This document shows positions 1 through 5,966 of a stretch of DNA of 5,966 nt, in pieces. Source of the DNA: Coxiellaceae bacterium (GTDB taxonomy: Bacteria; Pseudomonadota; Gammaproteobacteria; GCA-013414725); NCBI GenBank assembly GCA_013414725.1, contig CP058706.1, positions 1,443,375 to 1,449,340 on the forward strand, in the 5' to 3' direction. Numbering within the stretch: position 1 is the stretch's first letter; the number at the start of each line of letters is the position of its first letter. The position numbers were made by a program, and so were the translations under genes. Under the pieces are notes generated by a model. The model was not told the origin of the DNA. It was given only the letters and a program-made list of their open reading frames with translations, and did not search any database.

Positions 1-1755
1 AGTAAATCGCAATGCATCCGTACCAAAGGCAGGGATTCCATTAGGAAATTCTTTGCGGGTATTGTCTGCAATACGTTTAGCCATCGCCGGTTGCATCAAA
101 CCACTGGTGCGTTTGGCAATTAAATCCTCGAGAGCAATACCATCAATCAAATCAATTGGGTCAAGCACATTGCCCTTGGATTTTGACATTTTTTGGCCTT
201 CCGCATCACGAATAAGACCGGTGATATACACTTCATGAAACGGGATGTTATTAGTAAATTTTAATCCCATCATGACCATACGTGCGACCCAAAAGAAAAT
301 AATATCGAAACCAGTAATTAATACGCTGGTGGGATAAAAAGTTTTTAATTCAGCAGTGTTTGATGGCCAGCCCAAAGTTGCAAATGGCCAGAGTGCGGCT
401 GAAAACCAAGTGTCGAGCACGTCATCGTCTTGGCGCAGTTTTAAATTTTCTGGCAAGCTATGTTTTTGCCTGGCTTCCGTTTCGCTATGCGCCACATAAA
501 CATTACCTTGGTCATCATACCAAGCAGGGATACGGTGTCCCCACCATAACTGCCGGCTAATACACCAGTCTTGAATATTTTCTAGCCATTGCAAGTAAGT
601 TTTGCTCCACTGCTCAGGTACGAATTTTAAAGAGTGGTCTTTCACGGCGGCCATGGCGGGTTCTGCTAAGGAAGACATGGCCATGTACCACTGGTCAGTT
701 AAATAAGGTTCAAGCACAGCACCCGAACGATCACCAATAGGCGTGGAGACCGTGTAGGGTTCGATTTTTTCAATCAATTCTTGCGCAGTGAGTTCTTTAA
801 TAATTTGTTCGCGGGCCTTAAATCGGTCTAAGCCTTGATAGGTTTTGGGCACTTGATCATTGAGTTTTGCATCAGGAGTGAAAATATTCAACATGGGCAA
901 ATGGTGGCGTTGGCCCATTGCATTATCATTAAAATCATGTGCCGGTGTAATTTTGACGCAGCCGGTTCCAAATTCTGCCAATACGCTGGCATCGGCAATA
1001 ATTGGAATAGTGCGTTCCGTTAATGGCAGTCGCAGTTGTTTACCGATCACTTGGCGGTAGCGTTCATCTTCTGGATTAACAGCAACGGCCACGTCACCAA
1101 ATAAGGTTTCTGGCCGAGTAGTTGCGACAACGATATGGCCGCTGCCATCAATGAAGGGATAACGGATATAATACAATTGGCCTGCGCGGGGCTCATTGAT
1201 GACTTCTAAGTCTGACACGGCGGTATGCAGCACCGGGTCCCAATTTACCAACCGCTTACCGCGATAAATCAAGCCTTCCTCATAAAGCTGAACGAACACC
1301 TCCATCACTGCCTGGGAGATATCTTTGTCCATAGTAAAACGTTCACGGCTCCAATCAGTGCTGACGCCAAGGCGGCGCATTTGTGATTTAATTGTGCTGT
1401 CTGATTGGTTTTTCCACTCCCAAACCCGTTCCTCAAAGGCATCACGTCCTAAATCATGCCGGGATTGGCCTTGCTGTAATAGCTGTCGTTCTACCACCAT
1501 TTGAGTAGCAATACCGGCATGGTCTGTGCCTACTTGCCAAAGCGTATTAAAACCCCGCATCCGATGGTAACGGATCAATGCGTCCATCAAGGTTTGTTGG
1601 AAACCATGGCCCATGTGGAGGGTGCCAGTCACATTGGGTGGTGGCAACATAATGCAATAGGCTTCTCCTTTACCGGAAGGAGTGAAATAGCCTGATTTTT
1701 CCCATAATTGGTACCAGTGACGTTCAAGCGTTTGTGGGTCATAAGTGGATTTCAT
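1..1755 (-). CDS. valS: Valyl-tRNA synthetase, N-terminal 585 residues (runs off left edge)
   Basis: Class I aminoacyl-tRNA synthetase that attaches valine to tRNA-Val in the cytoplasm and hydrolyses mischarged Thr-tRNA. I translated the minus strand from the ATG at 1755-1753 and found no stop to position 1. Visible in order: the [13 protein letters not shown] block with the HIGH-type signature HMGH at residues 47-50; the CP1 editing domain with TTRPET at 212-217 and [15 protein letters not shown] at 263-277; the return to the catalytic core with [14 protein letters not shown] at 397-410; and the KMSKS loop at 522-526 (bases 178-192). The family is usually about 920-950 residues, so roughly the last third (end of the catalytic domain, anticodon-binding domain and C-terminal coiled coil) lies outside the window. 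The start is supported by the typical N-terminus ([20 protein letters not shown]) and an upstream AGAGG. It is transcribed divergently from lptF. The reading frame is intact, unlike two of its neighbours. Confidence 0.97.
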   Translation of the reverse strand, partial: MKSTYDPQTLERHWYQLWEKSGYFTPSGKGEAYCIMLPPPNVTGTLHMGHGFQQTLMDALIRYHRMRGFNTLWQVGTDHAGIATQMVVERQLLQQGQSRHDLGRDAFEERVWEWKNQSDSTIKSQMRRLGVSTDWSRERFTMDKDISQAVMEVFVQLYEEGLIYRGKRLVNWDPVLHTAVSDLEVINEPRAGQLYYIRYPFIDGSGHIVVATTRPETLFGDVAVAVNPEDERYRQVIGKQLRLPLTERTIPIIADASVLAEFGTGCVKITPAHDFNDNAMGQRHHLPMLNIFTPDAKLNDQVPKTYQGLDRFKAREQIIKELTAQELIEKIEPYTVSTPIGDRSGAVLEPYLTDQWYMAMSSLAEPAMAAVKDHSLKFVPEQWSKTYLQWLENIQDWCISRQLWWGHRIPAWYDDQGNVYVAHSETEARQKHSLPENLKLRQDDDVLDTWFSAALWPFATLGWPSNTAELKTFYPTSVLITGFDIIFFWVARMVMMGLKFTNNIPFHEVYITGLIRDAEGQKMSKSKGNVLDPIDLIDGIALEDLIAKRTSGLMQPAMAKRIADNTRKEFPNGIPAFGTDALRFT

Positions 1756-1766
1756 AGTGGATTTAG

Positions 1767-1771
1767 CCTCT
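1767..1771 (-). promoter_or_regulatory. Ribosome binding site of valS
   Basis: Read on the minus strand this is AGAGG, 11 bases before the ATG at 1755. The spacing is slightly long but usable. No better purine run lies nearer, and no other in-frame start fits the conserved N-terminus. Confidence 0.5.
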
Positions 1772-1773
1772 GC

Positions 1774-1799
1774 CGGTAAAAAATAGAGTCACTTTACCG
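1774..1799. repeat. Inverted repeat in the valS leader
   Basis: The arms CGGTAAA (1774-1780) and TTTACCG (1793-1799) are perfect 7-base complements separated by 12 bases. The repeat sits 18 bases upstream of the valS start codon and just before its ribosome binding site. It could form a hairpin in the valS 5' untranslated RNA or be an operator for a dimeric regulator. A chance repeat is also possible at this length. Confidence 0.35.
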
Positions 1800-1888
1800 T
1801 TGCCAACTGAGGAACGCAACTGGTTGAGAAAAAGGGGCATTGGCTTTGTTTTATCCGCACGATAGTCACTAAGTCTGTGCCAATCTAT

Positions 1889-1922
1889 GCCGAATTTTGA
1901 TAGAATGGTCGGCTATTTTTTT
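1889..1922 (+). other. Terminator-like inverted repeat with T-run upstream of lptF
   Basis: The arms GCCGA (1889-1893) and TCGGC (1909-1913) pair across a 15-base loop, and the right arm is followed by TA and then seven T (1916-1922). The shape resembles a weak intrinsic terminator or attenuator on the plus strand, 45 bases before the lptF start codon. A TAGAAT hexamer (1901-1906) lies in the loop, so the repeat could instead flank a -10 element as an operator. The stem is only 5 bp, so neither reading is secure. Confidence 0.25.
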
Positions 1923-1955
1923 AGATGCAGCATACAATCAGGTTTGTGTGCGTCG

Positions 1956-1960
1956 TGAGG
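1956..1960 (+). promoter_or_regulatory. Ribosome binding site that fixes the GTG start of lptF
   Basis: TGAGG at 1956-1960 lies 7 bases before the GTG at 1968. No ATG in this frame gives the conserved N-terminus MIVFRYLTKEV, so this Shine-Dalgarno sequence supports the GTG start. Confidence 0.65.
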
Positions 1961-1967
1961 TAAGTGA

Positions 1968-3067
1968 GTGATTGTATTTCGTTACTTGACTAAAGAAGTT
2001 TACGCCACAATTTTGGCCACGACCATTATCTTGTTGCTTATCTTAATTTCAAACCAATTTATTCATTATCTTAATCGGGCTGCTGCAGGCGGCTTGCCGC
2101 CACGGGCAGTCATGCAATTGATGTCATTACAAGTGCCCTTATTATTGGGCTATTTGTTGCCATTAGGGCTTTTTCTGGGCATCTTATTGGCTTATGGGCG
2201 GATGTACGTTGATAATGAAATGACAGTGCTTTCCGCTTGTGGTTTCAGTAAGGCACAATTGATTGCCACCACTTTGGGATTTTCAGTTTTTATTGCCATT
2301 ATGGTGGCTTTTCTAACACTTTGGCTGCAACCCAAATTAGCTTCCTATCGTGACCATATTTATGCCCAAGCAGCGGCCGCCTCGCCACTAGAGACTTTAT
2401 TCCCAGGACGGTTTGTCACGCTTGATAGTGGTCGTTGGGTGTTATATGTAGAAGATGTGACCCGTGATCGGCGCTCAATCGGAAATGTTTTTGTGGCCAA
2501 AATGCCAGACCAATTGGGTGAACCTTGGACAATTGTATCTGCTAATGCCGGACATCAGATGACCGATAAAGAGACAGGTGATGAATTTCTAGTGTTAACA
2601 GATGGCTCCCGCTACACCGGTGTCCCTGGGCAAAATGATTTTCAGATTGTGAATTACAAACAATACGGGGTACGGATCCAGGTAGCACAGCCCAAGATGA
2701 GGCAACAAGCAGAGCAGCTGCCGACAATTCAATTATGGCAAAAACGCAATGATATTGAGGCAGCTGCAGAGCTGCAGTGGCGTTTAGCAATGCCTGTTGC
2801 CACAATTATTTTGGCATTACTAGGAGTCGCTATGAGTCGGGTACGGCCGCGTTATGGTCGTTTTGCTAATTTATTGCCGGCTATTTTATTATATGTCGTG
2901 TATGCAGACCTGATTTTTGTGAGCCAAGCGGCGATCCAAAAGGCACGCTTTCACCTCGGCCTGGGATGTGGTTGATTCATGGTTGCATGTTATTGTTAAC
3001 ATTGATTATGCTGGGGTTCTTTATCGGTTGGCGCCGCCTTTGGTCGCAACTTAGAGGGCGAAATTAA
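1968..3067 (+). CDS. lptF: LPS export permease LptF, frameshifted near its 3' end
   Basis: Inner-membrane subunit of the LptB2FG ABC transporter, which extracts lipopolysaccharide from the outer leaflet of the inner membrane and passes it to LptC/LptA. It begins at GTG 1968. Predicted layout: helices at about 12-35, 48-75 and 98-120, a periplasmic beta-jellyroll at about 130-260, then helices at 269-289 and 302-321. The literal frame ends at TGA 2973-2975 after 335 residues, with an atypical tail after Gln324. From 2942 the -1 frame continues without a stop and encodes the expected last helix, ending at TAA 3065-3067, which overlaps the lptG start by one base. Adding one A to the run at 2938-2941 gives a 366-residue protein, the normal LptF length. 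LptF is essential in most Gram-negatives, so I suspect a sequencing or assembly error first, then a real mutation or recoding. The family call is firm; whether the gene works is not. Confidence 0.93.
2942..3067 (+). other. Out-of-frame C-terminal segment of lptF (sixth membrane helix)
   Basis: Read in the frame starting GGC at 2942, this segment gives 41 codons followed by TAA. It starts GTLSPRPGMWLIHG, continues through a hydrophobic helix (bases about 2966-3028) and ends in a basic tail with WRRLW and QLRGRN. This is the usual LptF C-terminus: a linker, TM6 and positive residues on the cytoplasmic side. The stop overlaps the ATG of lptG as TAATG, the arrangement expected of two coupled genes. 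No separate start codon with a ribosome binding site is apparent, so it is not read as an independent gene. Confidence 0.85.
3053..3058 (+). promoter_or_regulatory. Ribosome binding site of lptG
   Basis: AGAGGG at 3053-3058 lies 8 bases before the ATG at 3067, inside the end of the restored lptF frame. With the one-base stop/start overlap it indicates translational coupling. If lptF is read literally, ribosomes leave at 2975, about 90 bases upstream, and lptG would depend on this site alone. Confidence 0.7.
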
Positions 3068-4131
3068 TGGGAATATTAGATCGGTATATTGCCCGCGCCG
3101 TCATCGAATCGGCATTGTTGGTTTTATTGGTCTTATTGGGCATTGAATCGTTTATTACTTTTGTCAGCGAATTACGGGACATTGGTACCCGCGATTATGG
3201 TATTTCTCAAGTTTTATGGTATGTGCCGCAATTATTGCCTAGCAATATTTATCAATTCTTCCCAATGGCTGGATTAATCGGCAGTTTGTTGGCGCTTGGC
3301 CGATTGGCCTCGCGCAGTGAATTAATCGTTATGCGGGCTGCTGGGTTGTCAATTAGTCAGATCACTTGGGCTGTATTAAAAGCGGCAGTTTTATTATTAA
3401 TTATTGCAATGGCATTAGGTGAATGGATTGGGCCTCATGCGCAACAACATGCAGAAATGCAAAAAGCGGTCGCAATGAGTGGCGGCCAGGCCATCAATAC
3501 TCAGCAAGGGCTGTGGGTGCGCGAAGGCAATAATTTTATTCACATTAACCAAGTCATTAAACGTGGCCAATTACAAGGCATTACTCGTTACGAGTTCGAC
3601 CGGCAGCATCATCTGGCCAAAGCCAGTTTTGCTGAGAGTGGGGTTTATCAAGACGGTCGATGGACGTTTTATAATGTCAAACAAAGCACCTTAGGAAAAG
3701 AACGCGTTGTCAGCCGTCCTTTAGCACAAGAAATATGGAACATTCATTTAGACCCACGTTTGCTTGGAATTTCTGAAACTGATCCCAATCAGCAGTCGTT
3801 GCCGAAATTATACCATTCAATCCAATACCTCAATCAAAGCGGCCAAGACAGCAACCAATATCAGTTCGTCTTTTGGCAGCGGATTTTTCAACCATTGGCT
3901 ACTTTGATCATGGTTTGTTTGGGCATTCCTTTTATTTTTGGGCCACTGCGCTCAACTACTATGGGCCTGAGAATGGTTGCTGGGATCATTACCGGTTTTA
4001 CTTTTTATACCCTCAATGAGTTTTTCGGACCATTTAGCATGGTATATCAGTTTCCACCTTTACTGGCAGCAGCGTTGCCGACAATTTTATTTGCCATGGT
4101 TGGGGTCATTTTGTTATGGTCAATGCGTTGA
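3067..4131 (+). CDS. lptG: LPS export permease LptG
   Basis: Partner of LptF in the LptB2FG lipopolysaccharide extractor of the inner membrane. It has 354 residues against about 360 in E. coli, and the frame is intact. Predicted layout: three N-terminal helices (about 10-33, 55-78, 102-120), a periplasmic jellyroll domain (about 130-262), then three C-terminal helices (about 270-292, 298-318, 325-352). Family features that can be seen are the cytoplasmic coupling segment SELIVMRAAGLS after helix 2, the GLWVREGNNFIHI block at the start of the jellyroll, and the C-terminal pattern GFTFYTLNEFFGPFSMVYQFPPLLAAALP that separates LptG from LptF. The ATG at 3067 has a strong Shine-Dalgarno and overlaps the restored lptF stop. 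LptB and LptC are not in the window, as is usual, since they are normally encoded elsewhere. Confidence 0.96.
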   Translation: MGILDRYIARAVIESALLVLLVLLGIESFITFVSELRDIGTRDYGISQVLWYVPQLLPSNIYQFFPMAGLIGSLLALGRLASRSELIVMRAAGLSISQITWAVLKAAVLLLIIAMALGEWIGPHAQQHAEMQKAVAMSGGQAINTQQGLWVREGNNFIHINQVIKRGQLQGITRYEFDRQHHLAKASFAESGVYQDGRWTFYNVKQSTLGKERVVSRPLAQEIWNIHLDPRLLGISETDPNQQSLPKLYHSIQYLNQSGQDSNQYQFVFWQRIFQPLATLIMVCLGIPFIFGPLRSTTMGLRMVAGIITGFTFYTLNEFFGPFSMVYQFPPLLAAALPTILFAMVGVILLWSMR

Positions 4132-4147
4132 TGAGCTGGCTTCTAAA

Positions 4148-4152
4148 TAAGG
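4148..4152 (+). promoter_or_regulatory. Ribosome binding site that favours the second ATG of the MFS gene
   Basis: TAAGG at 4148-4152 is only 1 base from the first ATG (4154) but 10 bases from the in-frame ATG at 4163. The spacing makes 4163 the more likely start, giving an N-terminus of MQLPENN and 422 residues. Confidence 0.55.
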
Positions 4153-4162
4153 TATGAATAAC

Positions 4163-5431
4163 ATGCAATTACCTGAGAATAATGGCAGTAAATATTACCC
4201 TTGGCTAATTTGGGGATTGGGTGCCGCTTTCTTTTTTGTTGAATATTTTGCTAGGGTATCTCCGAGTGTGATGGTGCCTGAGCTCATGCAGTCATTTCAA
4301 ATCAAAGCCCTTGGTATAGGTACCTTATCGGCTTGTTTTTATTACGCTTATATCAGTATGCAAGTGCCAGTGGGAGCCTTGGTTGATCGATTTGGTGCTC
4401 ACCGTTTGTTGACAGTCACGGCAATTATTTGTGCTTCGGGCTGCTTTTTATTTGCATTTTCTCAACATATTTTGTTGGCACAATTGGCCCGTTTGTTGAT
4501 GGGCTTTGGCGCGGCCTTTGCCTTTGTAGGGACGCTTAAATTGGCCACCTTATGGTTTCCACCGCACCGTTTTGGTTTATTGGCAGGAATGACTCAGGCT
4601 TTGGGAATGTTGGGCGTTGCCGTTGCATTAAGTTCATTGGCAGTGACAGTCCATGCTTTGGGTTGGCGCATGACTGTCGGTATGATTGGTATGGTTTTAT
4701 TAATATTGGCAATTTTGATTGGTATTTTTGTGCGTGACCGACCGATCATTGCTGCTACTAGCAGCAAGTCAACTATTGGTTTATGGCAAGGACTGGTCTT
4801 GGTATTGCGCAATCCTCAGACTTGGGTCAATGCCGCCTTTGCAGGATTGTTATACGCACCCACCGCTGCGTTCGCAGAATTATGGGGTGTGTCTTATCTA
4901 GTTCGTGTCTATAGCATCAGCACCAGTATGGCCGCTACTGCAGTCAGTGTCATTTTTATTGGTTGGGCAGTTGGTGGCCCTTTAATGGGATGGATATCCG
5001 ATTCGATTCAAAAACGCCGGCCAGTCATGATGTTTTCCATCATGATGAGCTTTCTATTGATGACCATCATTTTGTATTTGCCACCAATATGGTTACCGCT
5101 GCTGTTTCTATTGCTGTTTGCTTACGGTGTTGTTAATGCGGGTTTAGTGGTTTCTTATGCAGTGGCCAGTGAAATTAATTTTCGTCCTATTGCGGGAACA
5201 TCGATGGCTTTTTCCAATATGGCTTCTGTCATTATTGGCGCGGCATTACAACCTATTATTGGTTTTATGTTGGACATGTTTTCACACGGCGTAGTCGACA
5301 ATAATGGCATGCAGTTTTACAGTGCTCAAGACTATCGTATGTCGATGGTAGCGTTGCCGCTTTGTTTATTGCTAGGTTCAGTTGTCGTGTTATGGGTAAA
5401 AGAAACTTATTGTAAAGTACGGGAAGAGTAA
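4163..5431 (+). CDS. Major facilitator superfamily (MFS) transporter, substrate unknown
   Basis: A secondary transporter of the inner membrane, 422 residues from ATG 4163 (425 if the first ATG at 4154 is used). The hydrophobicity pattern fits 12 helices in two halves, with a hydrophilic central loop around the RDRPIIAATSSKST stretch. The loop between helices 2 and 3 carries MFS motif A, GALVDRFGAHR, and the matching loop of the second half reads GWISDSIQKRRP. Helix 1 contains a charged pair in FVEYFARVSPSVMVPEL, a style I associate with organic-anion or phthalate-like MFS permeases abundant in Legionella and Coxiella relatives. That link is from memory and does not name a substrate. It starts 31 bases after lptG with no terminator between, so it probably shares the lptFG transcript. 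It could import a nutrient or export a product, and proximity to lptG does not prove a role in LPS. Confidence 0.9.
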   Translation: MQLPENNGSKYYPWLIWGLGAAFFFVEYFARVSPSVMVPELMQSFQIKALGIGTLSACFYYAYISMQVPVGALVDRFGAHRLLTVTAIICASGCFLFAFSQHILLAQLARLLMGFGAAFAFVGTLKLATLWFPPHRFGLLAGMTQALGMLGVAVALSSLAVTVHALGWRMTVGMIGMVLLILAILIGIFVRDRPIIAATSSKSTIGLWQGLVLVLRNPQTWVNAAFAGLLYAPTAAFAELWGVSYLVRVYSISTSMAATAVSVIFIGWAVGGPLMGWISDSIQKRRPVMMFSIMMSFLLMTIILYLPPIWLPLLFLLLFAYGVVNAGLVVSYAVASEINFRPIAGTSMAFSNMASVIIGAALQPIIGFMLDMFSHGVVDNNGMQFYSAQDYRMSMVALPLCLLLGSVVVLWVKETYCKVREE

Positions 5432-5435
5432 TCTT

Positions 5436-5465
5436 ATTTTGGCTGATTAATCAAAATAGATTAAT
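5436..5465. repeat. Inverted and direct repeats between the MFS gene and the wzm-like gene
   Basis: ATTTTG (5436-5441) and CAAAAT (5452-5457) form a 6-base inverted repeat. A perfect 10-base palindrome, TGATTAATCA, occupies 5444-5453, and GATTAAT recurs at 5445-5451 and 5459-5465. This is the only notable structure in the 68-base gap. It could be an operator for a dimeric repressor controlling the downstream polysaccharide genes. As a terminator it is weak, because the stem is AT-rich and no T-run follows. AT-rich palindromes also arise by chance. Confidence 0.3.
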
Positions 5466-5499
5466 GACTATTGAGAACAGAAATTAGAGTAATGAAGCT

Positions 5500-5961
5500 A
5501 TGAGTACTGACCTATCCTTGACCCAACCAACTCATTTATCTGCGCCTACGAGTTCGCGCTCGCAAAATACCCGGCGTGATTTATTGTGGGGCATTTTCAA
5601 TTGGCCATTATGGCTTATGTTAAGTTGGCAAGATATCCGTTTGCGTTATCGCCGTTCTAGCATAGGGCCATTTTGGATCACTATTAGTATGGCCATCAGT
5701 ATTTATACGATGGGGTTTTTATATGGCCAGTTATTTAAAATTGATTTAAAACAATATTATCCATTTTTGGCGGCAGGAATGTTGTCTTGGAATTTAATTT
5801 CCATGCTGATCATTGATGGCACCAATACCTTTATTGAAGCAGAGAGCTATCTCAAACAAATGAAATTACCATACACGGCATTTGTCATGCGGGTGTTGTG
5901 TCGTTGTTTAATCATTTTTGCGCATAATATTTTAGTCATTGTTCCTATCATGGTTTTTTAA
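5500..5961 (+). CDS. Wzm-type polysaccharide ABC transporter permease, N-terminal part
   Basis: Membrane subunit of an ABC-2 exporter (Wzm/KpsM/RfbA family) that, with a Wzt-like ATPase, moves lipid-linked O-antigen or another glycan across the inner membrane. The first 25 or so residues are polar. They are followed by the family hallmark at about 38-59, an amphipathic segment WLMLSWQDIRLRYRRSSIGPFW, then helices at about 57-77, 88-106 and 130-153. The loop FIEAESYLKQMKLPY (111-125) is also typical. Full-length members are about 255-275 residues, but this frame stops at TAA 5959-5961 after 153, in the middle of helix 3 and inside a T6-A5 run. The -1 frame reads on as LKI to the window edge, so the gene probably continues with an indel. 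The start at ATG 5500 has only a weak AGAG-type site 10 bases upstream. The partner ATPase is expected downstream, outside the window. Confidence 0.88.
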   Translation: MSTDLSLTQPTHLSAPTSSRSQNTRRDLLWGIFNWPLWLMLSWQDIRLRYRRSSIGPFWITISMAISIYTMGFLYGQLFKIDLKQYYPFLAAGMLSWNLISMLIIDGTNTFIEAESYLKQMKLPYTAFVMRVLCRCLIIFAHNILVIVPIMVF

Positions 5962-5966
5962 AAATC
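5953..5966 (+). other. Probable frameshift site in the wzm-like gene
   Basis: Six T (5954-5959) are followed by five A (5960-5964). In the gene's frame the codons are GTT TTT TAA, a stop. With one more T, or with a -1 slip of the TTT codon, the reading becomes GTT TTT TTA AAA ATC (VFLKI), which resembles how homologues continue. Only five bases remain to the window end, so the downstream frame cannot be tested here. Confidence 0.6.

Larger units (their letters stand above)
1756..1967. other. Divergent intergenic region between valS and lptF
   Basis: A 212-base gap that must hold the promoters of both valS (leftward) and lptF (rightward). I see no credible ORF, tRNA or valine-rich leader peptide. 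Possible -10 elements for lptF are TAGAAT at 1901-1906 and TACAAT at 1933-1938, but neither has a good -35 at the right distance. For valS, TTGGCA (minus strand, 1806-1801) could be a -35, but the best following -10 (TATTTT) is only 15 bases away. The promoters are therefore not assigned. Two inverted repeats here are listed separately. Confidence 0.6.

Noticed and set aside
53..1695. Several 60-66-codon plus-strand open frames opposite valS
   Set aside because: All are antisense to a continuous valS frame with intact catalytic and editing motifs, and none resembles a known protein.
2760..2777. CAGCTGCAGAGCTGCAG-like repetitive palindromic stretch in lptF
   Set aside because: It is explained by in-frame codons for the Ala/Glu-rich helix before TM4 (EAAAELQW), and there is no sign of a mobile element or recombination site.
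2542..2805. 87-codon minus-strand open frame inside lptF
   Set aside because: It lies wholly within the conserved LptF jellyroll/TM4 coding region, has no recognisable motif or ribosome binding site, and looks like a shadow frame.
4132..4162. Possible terminator between lptG and the MFS gene
   Set aside because: The 31-base gap has no stem with a T-run, so read-through is more likely.
4594..4812. 72-codon minus-strand open frame inside the MFS gene
   Set aside because: It overlaps confidently assigned transmembrane coding sequence, and its composition is that expected of the complement of hydrophobic codons.
5954..5960. Canonical -1 slippery heptamer T-TTT-TTA for programmed frameshifting
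   Set aside because: The heptamer is present as a string, but in the gene's frame the codons are GTT TTT TAA rather than TTT TTA, so tandem slippage is out of phase. Nothing downstream can be examined for a stimulatory structure.
1..5966. Mobile element, toxin-antitoxin, phage-defence or CRISPR content
   Set aside because: All coding sequence is accounted for by housekeeping and envelope genes. No transposase, direct-repeat array or attachment site was seen.

Overview
The window looks like chromosomal DNA of a gammaproteobacterium with a moderately AT-rich genome. It holds five protein genes, two of them cut by the window edges, and no RNA genes, insertion sequences or CRISPR arrays. The protein sequences, the classic valS / lptF-lptG neighbourhood and the style of the MFS permease would suit the Legionellales or relatives, but that placement is inference.

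Layout: (i) 1-1755, minus strand: the first 585 codons of valS (valyl-tRNA synthetase), unbroken and running off the left edge. (ii) 1756-1967: a 212-base divergent intergenic region with two inverted repeats and the start signals of both flanking genes. (iii) 1968-4131, plus strand: lptF and lptG, the two permease subunits of the LptB2FG lipopolysaccharide extractor. The two genes were evidently coupled by a one-base stop/start overlap at 3067. (iv) 4163-5431: a 12-helix MFS transporter, probably in the same transcript. (v) 5500-5966: the N-terminal part of a Wzm-type polysaccharide ABC-exporter permease, running toward the right edge.

The main surprise is that lptF is frameshifted. The literal reading frame stops at 2975 after 335 residues, before the sixth membrane helix. 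The missing helix is fully encoded in the -1 frame, and that frame ends in a TAATG overlap with lptG, so one missing A in the run at 2938-2941 would restore a 366-residue LptF. The Wzm-like gene likewise hits a stop at 5959-5961 inside a T6-A5 run, and one extra T would keep it open to the window end. Both lesions look like a single base lost from a homopolymer. That fits sequencing error, recent gene decay or, less likely, recoding.

Functionally, lptF, lptG and the Wzm-like gene all serve the building or export of surface glycolipid. LptFG pulls LPS out of the inner membrane, and Wzm with its unseen partner Wzt would flip O-antigen or a similar glycan. The MFS gene between them has no assignable substrate. 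The pepA and holC genes that usually lie between lptF and valS are absent. I saw no convincing undescribed system. The most worthwhile oddities are the two homopolymer frameshifts and a striking excess of the palindrome TGGCCA.
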